A stretch of DNA of 64,000 nucleotides, taken from assembly GCF_001661345.1 (NCBI RefSeq), contig NW_017962914.1:88439-152438 (forward strand). The letters are read 5' to 3'. The notes below the pieces were generated by a model. It was not told where the DNA came from, searched no databases, and saw only the letters and a list, made by a program, of their open reading frames with translations. Origin of the DNA: Ascoidea rubescens DSM 1968. Lineage: Eukaryota; Ascomycota; Saccharomycetes; Ascoideales; Ascoideaceae. Position numbers and translations under genes: made by a program. Within the stretch, counting starts at the first letter, position 1; each line of letters starts with the position of its first letter. Below, piece by piece: positions 43,026-53,061 of the stretch.

Positions 43026-43598
43026 ATGCCCATAGCCAAAAACCTCAACAAGGTCTCCAAGTCCATAGAGAAGTCCAAGACTGTCTTGCATCCCAAGGGT
43101 CGGAAGTTGAAGCAGCTAAACAGAGCCAATTTGCGAAATGGCAAGCTATTGGCAAAGAAAAGCAGTCGCTTGAACTTGAAACAGAGTTTGATTCATCGAT
43201 TAGATTACATCAAAAACGAGTTGAACAGTAACAAGCTGTATTCTAAGAAGGACATATTGACTCACGAGGAAGCCAATGCTTTGATCTTGAACTATATAAA
43301 CAGAAATCTAACAGAATTAAATGATTTGAAGAAAAACAGAAGACCAGGTAGACCAATATCAAACCGTCAAAATTTATTGCAAAACTTATTGGATTCAGAA
43401 TTGACTGAATTTAACAAAAATGGGTTTCACTTTCCCGATTTATCACTTGCTTCAAATTTAGTATATATAAGAAACTGGAATGGCACTTTAGGCGCAACCA
43501 CCATTCTAAATTTTACATATTATAACAACAATATCAACAATATTAACAATATTAAAAGCAACAATACCCAGACGGGTATTCAAATAGATACAAATTAA
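43026..43598 (+). CDS. TMA16: Translation machinery-associated protein Tma16
   Basis: 190 residues. Family blocks are MPIAKNLNKVSKSI, the HPKGRKLKQLNRA motif (residues 22-34), RNLTELNDLKKNRR, PGRPISNRQNLLQNLLDSEL, and FPDLSLASNLVYIRNWNGTL, all close to yeast Tma16, which joins nuclear pre-60S particles and translating ribosomes. The frame is open further upstream from a TTG at 42957, but the first ATG is 43026 and its product starts exactly as the family does, so that start is chosen. The stop lies 7 bp from the stop of the convergent ABC transporter gene. One in-frame CTG occurs at 43236, at an unconserved position. Confidence 0.93.
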   Translation: MPIAKNLNKVSKSIEKSKTVLHPKGRKLKQLNRANLRNGKLLAKKSSRLNLKQSLIHRLDYIKNELNSNKLYSKKDILTHEEANALILNYINRNLTELNDLKKNRRPGRPISNRQNLLQNLLDSELTEFNKNGFHFPDLSLASNLVYIRNWNGTLGATTILNFTYYNNNINNINNIKSNNTQTGIQIDTN

Positions 43599-43605
43599 TA
43601 AAAAT

Positions 43606-46600
43606 TCATCTTTTCCTTCTCATTCGAAGCTCAAGCACCAAACAAGCCAATAATCTATAAATAATGAAAACACATCCTAACCCAATCGCCTCTATACCAA
43701 CGTTCGCTTTTAAATTATAATACTCTAAAACTTTTTCTCCTGAGTTCAATGTACAAAATTCCACTTCTTCCAAACATTTAAACACGATATCTTTCTCAAA
43801 TCCTAAATTCATCAATATCAAAACTGCATATCTTAATGGACTCAAATAATTCATTGCATCAAAAAATTTTGGAGCATCTATCGACATAATTCCACTCATG
43901 AATATCCCTATACTAATAAAACTCGAAATTATATTAAGTGCAACACCAAAATTAGTAAATAATGTATTAAATATTATTCCGACACTTTCACCGCAATTTA
44001 TAACAACAATTGAACAATAAACTGTTGCTAAAAACATCTTATAATTATATGGCAACCCAATACCAAATACAACTAATACACTTAATATTATTGATCCCAC
44101 TATTTCAAATGGAATTTCATTCAAAAAATAACTTATCAAAAAAACCCATGTAGAATATAATCGATCTTTATCTTCTTCATAATATACCTGTCTTTCATAT
44201 GGATAAACTGAAATATTTCCCAAAAGCCCATTATAATACAATCCCACAATATTCTGAATCAATCCCAACCGATTTGTTATAGAATCAGATGTAGTCTTTA
44301 ATCTAGCAAAAAAAAGTGTGGTTAATACTGAAAAAACTATGACCTGCGCTAGTCTCACTGTAATTATATCAGGATTTCGAAGTATATTCAAACTTTGTCT
44401 TCTTGTTATAATCACTAATCCAGCTCTGAATGAAACTGCTTTTCTTTCTAAACTTTTGTATTTTTTATAAACAGCTTTACTATCCTCTTCAGAAATTTCA
44501 ATTTTCAATGGATTTTCCTCAATTTCCTCAATTTTTATACCACTACTATTATCATTTATAATCTTCTTACCATTATTTTTATAACGATTATTACGTTCTT
44601 TCCAGCTTTCAATCAAAATTTGAACTCTTTTCACATTCTCATTAGCTTCTTCACTAGCTTGTTCATTTTCATTTTCATTTTCATTTTTATTTTCATTTTT
44701 AATTTCAATCCGATTATTAAATGAAACTAAATCTAATAAAAAATCTGCATAATTTGTAAAATCTGGACAATAATACCCCAAGTTATTAAAATATTCTTCA
44801 ATATTATCTCTTTTCCCATTATAAGCAATCCTACCTTTAACTAGTAATAAAATATTGCCCAAAATATTAAACATTTCAACCTTTGGTTGATGCAATGTAA
44901 TAATAATAGTTTTATTTCCCTTTCTCGCAATATCATCCAATAATTTCAATATACTATTGGCAGTAAATGAATCCAACCCAGAGGTTGGTTCATCTAATAA
45001 CAAAATCTTGGGATCATTTAATAATTGAATAGCGATTGATAGTCTTCTTTTTTCTCCTCCAGAAATACCCTTGACAAATTCTGACCCAATAAACATATCA
45101 ACACAATCTTCAAGTCCAACTTGTCGAATCAATTTTTTAACTGTATCAATAATTTCTTGATTACTTTTATTTTTTAATCTTAATCTAGCTTGATAATATA
45201 ACGTTTCCCAAACTGTTAATTTTGGAACTAAAATCGGATTATCTTGCACAACATATGAGACTAATTTACGAAAATAATTAAACTTAAGTTCATCTTGGTT
45301 AATAAATAAATCTCCAGAAACTTTAAAATTTGTGGATGAATTTCTTAAAAGTCTACCAGCTAGTAAATTTAATAGTGTTGTCTTACCACTACCAGATGGT
45401 CCCATAATTGAATTAATCTTCCCGGGCTCGAATGAACAAGTGATATCTTCTAATAATTTTTTTTCCTTTTTAATATCACCAGATGAATTATCCTTAAATT
45501 TTTCGTTATCTTTTTTGAAAAAATTAATAAATCTATTGAGTAGATTAAGATAAAAATTTATTGTAATAATTGTTAATGAAATATTTTTTAAATGAATATT
45601 TAAACTTTCATCTCTAACATCATTAGTAAGACATTGATTCTCTTTTATCACTATTTTATTAGTGTTAGAACTTTCATTTTTTCCATTATCATCGTTGTTT
45701 TGATTATCACTATTATTGGATTCATATTTGACTATATTTGAACCTTTATTGTTTTTTGAATTATTAGTTAATAAGACAAAGACATTTTTTCGGGATAATC
45801 CAAACACAGCAACAAGTAAAAAACCAAACGTGAATAAAATTATAACACATACTGGTAAAGCCAACCAATTATTTGGATAACCCAAATCTTTTAAAACATA
45901 TTTTCCAGTGTATTCCTGGCAAATTTCATCATTAATATCACCATTCGGACAATCACCAAGAAACCCAGTAAATTCATTTGAAACAAAAGTGCCAAAGAAA
46001 TACCAAAATGGAGTAACATATTTGATCCATCTAACATAAACAGGCATTGATTTAGCATTGACATAATAACCTGAACCAAGATTTTGTGCAAAGTAATAAA
46101 AGGATATAATTAAACCTGAAATTTCAAAGGAAGGAGAAATAGCAAAAATTCCCATTGCTGTTGTATAACCTGATAAAACAAGTATTATACAAACAAAATA
46201 GTAATAGAAAAACTTACCGGCGTCAAGAGCCAATCCCCACATGAAATAGGTAATTAAAACATAAATAGTTGTGACAGGCAATTCTTCAACAATAAATTTT
46301 GCAATGGTTCTTGAAATTAAAAAGCCATTAATAGTAACAGCTTTATCAGCCTTTTCTCTGAAAAAGATTTTTCCATCTGATGTCCAAAGCCTTCCAATTT
46401 CAAATACTAAAGGCACTAAACAAAGAATCTCGCAGTTTATATAAAGAGCAGAGGTGATTGATCTGATGCCAGCAAGATTCTTTGGAGGTTTATAAAATAG
46501 CCAGGACATAACCACGCCGATTAAGAATAATGCAAAGATTAAGGATAAAATTGAGTAAAAATCTCTGATACTTAAAACAATTGTTCTTTTTGTTAAGATT

Positions 46601-47934
46601 TTGATTTCTTGAAATAATGAGATGTTTTTTTTACTAGATAGATTAATCGTTTTTTCGTCTTTATCAAGATTTGTGGTTAATTGGTCATTTGAGTAGTTTA
46701 TTAGAGTTTGAGTTTGGTAATTTTTCCAACAATTGGTTAAATGTTTAACATTTTCAAAAGAAGATTTTTCAGATTCTTGAGATGTATTATCCTTGGCGAC
46801 TAAATCAATAATTAGATCAGCGATATTAATTGAATGTGAATTTTTAATGTTATCAATATCGATTTGAATTTTGCAATAATCTTGAAAATATTGTAAAGAT
46901 TGATTTAAAGGGCCGAAATAACACAAGTTTCCACCTCTTGCTAATAGACAGATTTTATTGAATAGCTGCAAGATTTCTGGTCTTGGTTGATGAATGGATA
47001 AGATAATGGTGAAACCATATTTAATGGATAGATTTTTTAGGGTGTTGATCAAGTTAAAGGAAGTATTTGAGTCTAAACCAGTTGTTGGCTCGTCTAAGAA
47101 AATAAGCGAAGGTTTCGATAACAATTGAATTGCTAGTGATATTCTTCTTCTTTCACCGCCAGACAAGTAACTTTTATTTGGATCAAAAAAGGAACAAATT
47201 CTTGAGTTTGATATGTTTGATAAGTTTAGTTCATGGATTAGGAAATCGACATATTTGAATTTTTCAGTGTCAGAAGTATTTGAGGGCATTCGTAATTGAG
47301 CAGTGTAGTTTAAAGTTTCTTTAACAGTTAATCCAGGCAAAAAGAAATCGTCTTGTAGAAGATAGGCATTTCTGATTTGGGATATATCAGATGTTGAATT
47401 GTTTTTGTAGTTGACAATTCCAGGTATATTAAAAGACAATTTTTTGTTTTTTTCATTTTCATTTTCATTTTCATTTTCATTTTCATTTTCATTTTGCTTT
47501 TGCTTTTGCTTTTGCTTTTGTTTTTTGTTTTTGTTTTTGTTTCGAATTGTAAATCTTTGGGAAAGAATATTTAATAAAAATGTTTTACCAGCGCCAGAGC
47601 CACCTAAAATAGCCATCATCTCACCCTTTGGCAAATCGAAAGAGATATCATTTAAGATGACTTTTTGATTAGGATTTTGAGAGAAATTGTTTGTGTCATT
47701 TATAGATTGACTTTCAATGTCTTTACTACTACTATTATTATTATCTTTATTATTATTATTATGATTTTTTTTATCTTTTTTTGAGTGTCTCAGTTTTTTG
47801 GTTGGAGTCGTAATTGAAACGTTTAGATTTCTGACAGTTAAATCTATTCTTTCGTCGTTAGGAATTGACAAAAAGCGAGTAGCATCAAAATGAACATTAT
47901 GGTGATCTTCATGGTCAGTGAGGGTAGGATCCAT
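43606..47934 (-). CDS. YOL075C: Full-size ABCG-type transporter, Yol075c family
   Basis: 1,442 residues arranged as NBD1-TMD1-NBD2-TMD2. NBD1 has Walker A GGSGAGKT (about residue 110), signature YLSGGERRR and Walker B LIFLDEPTTGLDS. NBD2 has GPSGSGKTT (about 845), ISGGEKRRLS and ILLLDEPTSGLDS. TMD1 contains VNAKSMPVYVRWIKY and TMD2 contains SNRLGLIQNIVGLYYNGLLG, both characteristic of the uncharacterised S. cerevisiae Yol075c. Substrate unknown; the yeast protein is reported at the vacuole. NBD1 carries a Lys/Gln/Glu/Asn repeat insertion after Walker A (47446-47530 in DNA). The open frame begins at a TTG at 48099, but the first ATG is 47934 and only that gives a normal cytosolic N-terminus. 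Confidence 0.93.
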   Translation of the reverse strand: MDPTLTDHEDHHNVHFDATRFLSIPNDERIDLTVRNLNVSITTPTKKLRHSKKDKKNHNNNNKDNNNSSSKDIESQSINDTNNFSQNPNQKVILNDISFDLPKGEMMAILGGSGAGKTFLLNILSQRFTIRNKNKNKKQKQKQKQKQNENENENENENENEKNKKLSFNIPGIVNYKNNSTSDISQIRNAYLLQDDFFLPGLTVKETLNYTAQLRMPSNTSDTEKFKYVDFLIHELNLSNISNSRICSFFDPNKSYLSGGERRRISLAIQLLSKPSLIFLDEPTTGLDSNTSFNLINTLKNLSIKYGFTIILSIHQPRPEILQLFNKICLLARGGNLCYFGPLNQSLQYFQDYCKIQIDIDNIKNSHSINIADLIIDLVAKDNTSQESEKSSFENVKHLTNCWKNYQTQTLINYSNDQLTTNLDKDEKTINLSSKKNISLFQEIKILTKRTIVLSIRDFYSILSLIFALFLIGVVMSWLFYKPPKNLAGIRSITSALYINCEILCLVPLVFEIGRLWTSDGKIFFREKADKAVTINGFLISRTIAKFIVEELPVTTIYVLITYFMWGLALDAGKFFYYYFVCIILVLSGYTTAMGIFAISPSFEISGLIISFYYFAQNLGSGYYVNAKSMPVYVRWIKYVTPFWYFFGTFVSNEFTGFLGDCPNGDINDEICQEYTGKYVLKDLGYPNNWLALPVCVIILFTFGFLLVAVFGLSRKNVFVLLTNNSKNNKGSNIVKYESNNSDNQNNDDNGKNESSNTNKIVIKENQCLTNDVRDESLNIHLKNISLTIITINFYLNLLNRFINFFKKDNEKFKDNSSGDIKKEKKLLEDITCSFEPGKINSIMGPSGSGKTTLLNLLAGRLLRNSSTNFKVSGDLFINQDELKFNYFRKLVSYVVQDNPILVPKLTVWETLYYQARLRLKNKSNQEIIDTVKKLIRQVGLEDCVDMFIGSEFVKGISGGEKRRLSIAIQLLNDPKILLLDEPTSGLDSFTANSILKLLDDIARKGNKTIIITLHQPKVEMFNILGNILLLVKGRIAYNGKRDNIEEYFNNLGYYCPDFTNYADFLLDLVSFNNRIEIKNENKNENENENEQASEEANENVKRVQILIESWKERNNRYKNNGKKIINDNSSGIKIEEIEENPLKIEISEEDSKAVYKKYKSLERKAVSFRAGLVIITRRQSLNILRNPDIITVRLAQVIVFSVLTTLFFARLKTTSDSITNRLGLIQNIVGLYYNGLLGNISVYPYERQVYYEEDKDRLYSTWVFLISYFLNEIPFEIVGSIILSVLVVFGIGLPYNYKMFLATVYCSIVVINCGESVGIIFNTLFTNFGVALNIISSFISIGIFMSGIMSIDAPKFFDAMNYLSPLRYAVLILMNLGFEKDIVFKCLEEVEFCTLNSGEKVLEYYNLKANVGIEAIGLGCVFIIYRLLACLVLELRMRRKR
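47446..47530. repeat. hexanucleotide microsatellite inside NBD1
   Basis: Tandem ATTTTC followed by CTTTTG units on the plus strand, encoding ENENEN and KQKQKQ runs in the ABC transporter between Walker A and the Q-loop. A smaller array of the same kind is at 44660-44700. Confidence 0.9.
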
Positions 47935-47941
47935 TTCTGTG

Positions 47942-48136
47942 ATGGAAGAATCGTTTACACAAGACGAGATAAAAAAACGACAAAAAGAAATGTTTAAATA
48001 TAAGAACAAATACAGGAAAGATTGGACATTGAAGAGCGAAGAGAATGAGCTATTGGTTAATAAAAACCTCCCAACAAAAAGGTTCAAAATAAAAGGCAAA
48101 ATGAAATACGGAAAGGGATCTAGAAAAGACCCTTAA
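47942..48136 (+). other. possible 64-codon small ORF between divergent reading directions
   Basis: ATG at 47942 opens a highly charged frame (MEESFTQDEIKKRQKEMFKY and on, ending GKGSRKDP). It starts 8 bp outside the opposite-strand ABC transporter ATG and fills most of the gap to the next gene. The composition (Lys/Glu-rich) is protein-like, but an A-rich strand gives such frames easily. No family known. Confidence 0.2.
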
Positions 48137-48246
48137 ACTTCACGTCAAAATACCAACCACAATGGAAAACAAACCGCCAATAGCAGCACGAGTGAGAGAG
48201 CAGAAACAGCAGCAGCAGCAGGAACTTAAGGCTGTCAGTGCAATGG

Positions 48247-49020
48247 CTACTCGCCCTTGAAGGGAGAGTACTTGGGAGGAAAGCTGTTGGAGCAGGTGAA
48301 GAAGTTGGCGTACTCGCTGGCGTACTCGCTGATGACGATGCTGTTTTGGAACTTACCACACTTGGAGAGTGCCAGCTTCCTTGGGTTGATGATTTTGGGG
48401 TTGTCTGACTGCTCAGTGGTACTGTTTTTGTAGCAGCCATAGGTGTAGCAGCTGTTGACCTTGACATGGCATTTGCGTCGTTTGACGAGGCACTTAGTGA
48501 AGAAGATGGAGGGATTCCCTGTAGAGAAGATCAGCTTCGTGATGACCAAGTCCATCGCAATGAGGAGGAAGTTTCCCATAATAATAGACGCTGAGAGACT
48601 GGAGGAGGCAATGACAGCAAAGTGGATGTTCTCGGTGGTCATGGCGTACATGGTGAAGTAGGCCAACTGCTCTGGGTCCAAGAAGCCCTCTTTGTTGCTA
48701 ACAAAGTAGATCACAGCAAAGATAAAGTTCAGACCATTGATGGCGAGCGAAAGAAGGTTGGGAAGGAAGAGCACCAAGGGGTAGAAGTCGTCGATTTCAA
48801 ACTCAAGATTGAGCTCGAAGTTGTAGGAGATGATGACATAGATGAAATTGAAGATGCCTACCACAGATGCTGGAAAAACCTCTCTGGGAATGACTATCGA
48901 AAGAATGACCGAGAGAATGATCTGCACAAAGGCGAGGAGGTTTGTCACCACCACAATCGCCAACTTGAAGCCATAGATCAAGGGTTCCGAGGGATTGTAG
49001 ATGCTGAAGGACTTTCCCAT
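48247..49020 (-). CDS. unidentified four-helix membrane protein
   Basis: 257 residues from the first ATG at 49020 (the frame opens earlier only at a GTG). Hydrophobic helices lie at about residues 18-45, 49-68, 83-110 and 133-160, in a layout like a MARVEL or claudin-type four-helix protein. The third and fourth helices are separated by NKEGFLDPEQLAYFTMY. The C-terminal 85 residues are soluble, Cys- and Lys-rich (KRRKCHVKVNSCYTYGCYKN). I do not recognise the family. Codons are GC-richer than in most neighbours, and the helices are well formed, which supports a real gene. It shares a 100-bp divergent promoter with the NTR2-like gene. Confidence 0.75.
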   Translation of the reverse strand: MGKSFSIYNPSEPLIYGFKLAIVVVTNLLAFVQIILSVILSIVIPREVFPASVVGIFNFIYVIISYNFELNLEFEIDDFYPLVLFLPNLLSLAINGLNFIFAVIYFVSNKEGFLDPEQLAYFTMYAMTTENIHFAVIASSSLSASIIMGNFLLIAMDLVITKLIFSTGNPSIFFTKCLVKRRKCHVKVNSCYTYGCYKNSTTEQSDNPKIINPRKLALSKCGKFQNSIVISEYASEYANFFTCSNSFPPKYSPFKGE

Positions 49021-49120
49021 TGGTTTGTAGGAGTAGAGGCGACTGGATCTGAAGAAAGAGGATCTGAAGAGAGAGCACCGGAAAAGGAGCACGAAGAGTA
49101 AATCACCTTAAGAACTACAG

Positions 49121-50279
49121 ATGTCGTTGAGAAGATCCAGACCCAAGCAGGTTCTTGTTCACGACGAGCAGGAGCAAAACAGTGATGAAGCCTCCATTCC
49201 CTTGAGGAGGGCCAGGCCCAAGAAGACAAGGAGAAAGAAGATAGTGATACAGTCTCTCCACGAAGGCGAAGCACAGGACAGAGAGAGAGACGTTGCAAAG
49301 AACACCCAGAGGGAAAGCAGCTCTGATACCCAAAAGTTCAGGCTCAAAAAGAGCCATTTGAAGACCAGCGAGTCCAAGGTCAAGTTCATTCCCTCCAAAG
49401 CTCTTCTGAACTACGATGCTATTTCAATAGACGATGCCAATCTGGCCAATATTCTTGATATTGCCACTAGTGAGCCTGATAACACGAATTTCAAGGATAA
49501 CAAAGATGGTGATGATGATGGTGGCGATAATGGTAATGGTGGTGATAACAATAACGATAACGATAACAAGACTAGTAAAACTTCCACTTACCTAGACTAT
49601 CTACGAGATAAAGACTCAAATACAAATCCACTCCAACTAAACAATCAAGTTCTCAACCAAGAGATTATATTGGCAGGTTCTGATTTAAGTGACTTTGAAA
49701 GAGAAAACATGAACTACATATCTATTGAAGAGTTCGACAAATTGGAATTAAATCTCAATGACACTATAAATAAAAAGAAATTTAACAGGAAATTTAACAA
49801 GAAATTTAACAAGAAATTTAACAAAAATTCATTTGAAGACGAAAGGTTGCCTTTAACATCCCAAGAACTTGATCAGCAAAAAATCAATATCAAAAATGAA
49901 ATAAAAAATTTAATCGATCAAGCTGAAAATGACTCAAACTATGATTCTGATCAAGACCAAGAAATTTTCGAATGGCAATTCAACCAATTCCAAAATTCAA
50001 ATAGAAATACTACTAACAATTCCATTGATAATCCTATTGATAACAATATTAATAATAACCATATTATAGTTTTCCCAAAGATTAAAAATTATCACGTAAT
50101 CTCGCTCGATCAACATCTAATTAAACTAAATAACTTATATAATAATCTATCCAATCTATCTGGAAAAAATGAAAAAATCTTAAATCAACTTGAACTAAAA
50201 AAAAAAGATATTCAATTACAAAAAAGTGAAATTCAAAACGATTTGAAAAAATTGGGCGTTAAATTTGAAAATATCAAAT

Positions 50280-50284
<5 letters not shown>
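49121..50284 (+). CDS. NTR2-like protein (spliceosome disassembly), tentative
   Basis: 387 residues, highly charged. It starts with MSLRRSRPKQ and a basic segment RRARPKKTRRKK. Then come FIPSKALLNYDAISIDD, YLDYLRDKDS, an acidic EIILAGSDLSDFERENM-NYIS, ERLPLTSQEL, DSDQDQEIFEWQFNQFQ, and a C-terminal coiled coil of about 60 residues (LDQHLIKLNNLYNNL, LELKKKDIQLQKSEI). This order (basic start, YLxxLR, a short acidic motif, a D-E-x-x-EW-Q element, coiled coil) resembles Ntr2 of the NTR complex with Ntr1 and the helicase Prp43. The similarity is by eye and modest. A KFNK repeat (49778-49830) and a Gly/Asp/Asn run are extra. Confidence 0.6.

Positions 50285-50333
<49 letters not shown>
50281..50333. 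repeat. (ATA)n microsatellite
   Basis: About 17 uninterrupted ATA units beginning at the stop codon of the NTR2-like gene. Confidence 0.95.
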
Positions 50334-50334
<1 letters not shown>

Positions 50335-50568
50335 TGAATTAATAGGAAATGAAAATAATGAAAAAAATATTAATAATTTGATTAAAACAGATTATGGTAA
50401 ATTAAAATAAAAATGAAATTAAATTGGTATTAAATGATATGAAATAAGTTGAATGGATCATACGGATTAAATGGACTGAATGGATTAAATGATGTGCAGA
50501 TTAAATGATATTATACGGAGTTGAAAAAGAGTTAGGTCTTAATTAGAAACAAAAATTATGGTTATTAT

Positions 50569-50597
50569 GATTAGGATTAGGATTAGGATTAGGATTA
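50569..50597. repeat. (GATTAG)n short tandem repeat
   Basis: Nearly five units of GATTAG in the 3' UTR space of the methyltransferase gene. The similarity to a TTAGG-type telomere unit is probably chance. Confidence 0.9.
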
Positions 50598-50607
50598 TTA
50601 TAATTTA

Positions 50608-51843
50608 TTATAACTTAGATACCCACCTGCAAAGGCCATATTGACCCTGCCATAAACCCCTGGTATCTGTTAGATATCCAGTTAGCAATTTGCCATAAGG
50701 TTTTGGCTCATCAATATCAATCCATCCAGTCTTTTTACGGATCTCTCTCCATTCTTCCAAGTTAAACTCAACTTTAGGTGCACTTCCATATTTCAACGGT
50801 CCAACGTTGATCCAATAACCATGTTTACTTGATATCAATCTCTCCATCGCATCTAAGTATTCAAAAATATTTTCAGCAGTATCCAAGAAAAAAACACTCA
50901 CAATAATTATATTATCAAAGTCTTCAGAATTCTCCAATTTAAATAACCGGAAATCTCCATGATTCAATTTTAAATTTGAAGGTTTGGAATCCAATCGTTT
51001 GATTTTAATCTCTCTAGTCTGGTTATCTAAACTAGTATGGTTGGAATATGAATGAATGAAAGGATGAACATTATAATAAGTTTGCTGGTCTGAATTTGTC
51101 TTGTAAATAAATTGATTTGATAAATGCATTAACCAAGAATATTCTACGGTTTCAAAATGGATTGAGGAATATGCTGCCGCTAATTCATGAGCAATTCGAC
51201 CCAAACCTGAACCTGGAATAATCACACACGTTTTTCCTCTGTAATTGTTATTATTAACAATATTATTCAAATTCTTTTTAACATAATTTAAAATTGGATT
51301 TATTTCCACATCGCCTAAACTTGACCAATCTCTTTGAAAATGACATAAAGCTTCAATAACATTGAAATTATCATTACTGTTTTGAAAAGTGGCTAACCTT
51401 AATTCGTTTTTTTGAACATTATAAAAATCTATCGAATCTTTCGCAATATCATTCAAAAATTGAGAATTGACATCGATTAATTTATTGATTTTATCAAATT
51501 TTTTTAAATAATTTATTGATAACTTTTGGTGTCTAATTGGCATGGAAAAAAATATTTTTTTTTTCCTGTTATTCCAATTTTGCGTGTTATACTTATAACT
51601 ACTTAAAGACTGAATTGTGTTAATAAGATCCTGTCTATCATTTGTTATTTCCAATTTGTTGAAGTATTTTTTATAAATATAATTTAAATATTTGGCCTTG
51701 TATAATGAAGATGAAATCATGAGGATTAGAATGACGATTGGAAAAGTTGAGCCAGGAAAAATCACTAGCAAGATACCATAGGATATTAGGGAAATCGATA
51801 TGTTTGTGGTCAAATTGTTTAGTTCCTCTCTATCTGTGGGCAT
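50608..51843 (-). CDS. YNL092W: N2227-family SAM-dependent methyltransferase (carnosine N-methyltransferase-like)
   Basis: 411 residues. Family motifs are EALCHFQRDWSSLGDVE (about 168-184), the SAM-binding CVIIPGSGLGRIAHELA (about 208-224), FETVEYSWLMHLSNQF, an acidic DFDNIIIVSVFFLDTAENIF, and YWINVGPLKYGSAPKVEFNL near the end. These match yeast Ynl092w and animal CARNMT1, which methylates the imidazole of histidine in carnosine-like or protein substrates. Unlike animal enzymes, this one begins with a hydrophobic helix (about 17-47), so it may be membrane-attached. ATG at 51843. Confidence 0.9.
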   Translation of the reverse strand: MPTDREELNNLTTNISISLISYGILLVIFPGSTFPIVILILMISSSLYKAKYLNYIYKKYFNKLEITNDRQDLINTIQSLSSYKYNTQNWNNRKKKIFFSMPIRHQKLSINYLKKFDKINKLIDVNSQFLNDIAKDSIDFYNVQKNELRLATFQNSNDNFNVIEALCHFQRDWSSLGDVEINPILNYVKKNLNNIVNNNNYRGKTCVIIPGSGLGRIAHELAAAYSSIHFETVEYSWLMHLSNQFIYKTNSDQQTYYNVHPFIHSYSNHTSLDNQTREIKIKRLDSKPSNLKLNHGDFRLFKLENSEDFDNIIIVSVFFLDTAENIFEYLDAMERLISSKHGYWINVGPLKYGSAPKVEFNLEEWREIRKKTGWIDIDEPKPYGKLLTGYLTDTRGLWQGQYGLCRWVSKL

Positions 51844-52276
51844 TTTGCACTAAAACCTGAATCGAAGCTGTGAATAACAAGCTGATATTTAAGTTGACAA
51901 CAACAATAGCCAAATGCTTCATCATCAAAATTCCAACATTTGTCATTTTGAAAAACTTTGCAATGAAAAACAATGGATCCATGGGAGTGGAAAATTCAGC
52001 TGCGTGGGTATAATCATGTGCATGTGCATGTGAATACATATATACCAGCATAAATATATATAATAATGAGTTTATATGCAGAGTTGTGTCTGTGTTTTTA
52101 TTGGTTTGCAAAAGAAACGTGGGTATAGAGTTTAGTCAAAAACAAAAACTCCAGCTTTGACACCAAAAGCCAGAGATATAAAACAGGGACCTTTAATTTG
52201 AAGTGCAAAGACCAGTTTTTTTAAATCACACTGTTTTTGCTTTAAATCGCACTGTTTTTGCTGCTGATTTTTTGAA
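51844..52276. other. divergent promoter of the N2227 and antiporter genes
   Basis: Contains a duplicated TTTAAATCRCACTGTTTTTGC unit at 52222-52261, immediately before the antiporter ATG, and alternating GCATGT repeats at 52018-52034. No gene is supported; a 93-codon minus-strand frame here has no family. Confidence 0.5.
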
Positions 52277-53017
52277 ATGTCTGATACAATTGATTCCGGT
52301 TTGCTTTCTTATTTGCCCTACCATGAGCCCCCAATCACATCGATTTTGATACTATCGTCTTTTTTCATTTTTCTCAATGCTTTGAATCATGTTGTTGATT
52401 CTTATTTTTACTGTGGTTTGGTTGTCCAAATCTTGATTGGTTTGATCTACGGAACTCCATTGACAAAGTGGATCGAAGTATCAACCGAAAGAGTATTTGT
52501 TGATTTGGGTTATTTGGGTTTATTGTTGATGGTTTATCATGGCGGTTTATCGACCAGTTTTAAATTATTGGTGAAATATTTTTCAATGTCTCTAGCTGTT
52601 GCGGTAACTGGTATTATATTTCCCTTTGCTTTGAGCTTTACTTTGATTTCATATGCAAATGCCACTCTATTATCGGCTTTTAGTGCTGGTGCAGCTTTAT
52701 GTTCAACGAGTTTAGGGACCGTTTTTACCATTTTAAATAATTCTAATTTGATTTCTTCAAAAGCCGGAATCATTTTGAGTAGTGCGGCAATGTTGGATGA
52801 TATTGTTGGATTGATTATGGTCCAGATTATTTCCAATATTGGAGATGGGAATTTCACTGCAGTAACTGTTATTAGGCCGGTTTTATTATCAATCGGATTG
52901 GTTGTTGTTTCTGTTGTTTTATCAAAATTTTTGATTTCTCCATTAACTGTCAAATTGAATAAATTCAGAATGATTGAATATGAAACTACTACTACTACTA
53001 CTACTACTAACGATAAT

Positions 53018-53061
<44 letters not shown>

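Noticed and set aside
47935-48099. 55-residue N-terminal extension of the ABC transporter
   Set aside because: Would need a TTG start; the first ATG at 47934 gives a normal N-terminus. The extension is strongly hydrophobic, unlike the family.
50569-50597. GATTAG repeat as interstitial telomere sequence
   Set aside because: Fewer than five units, imperfect match to any telomere unit known to me, and other simple repeats abound nearby.
51830-51982. 50-codon frame (MDPLFFIAKF) overlapping the N2227 start
   Set aside because: Hydrophobic and short, resembles no known small membrane protein, overlaps the next gene's start; too weak to list.
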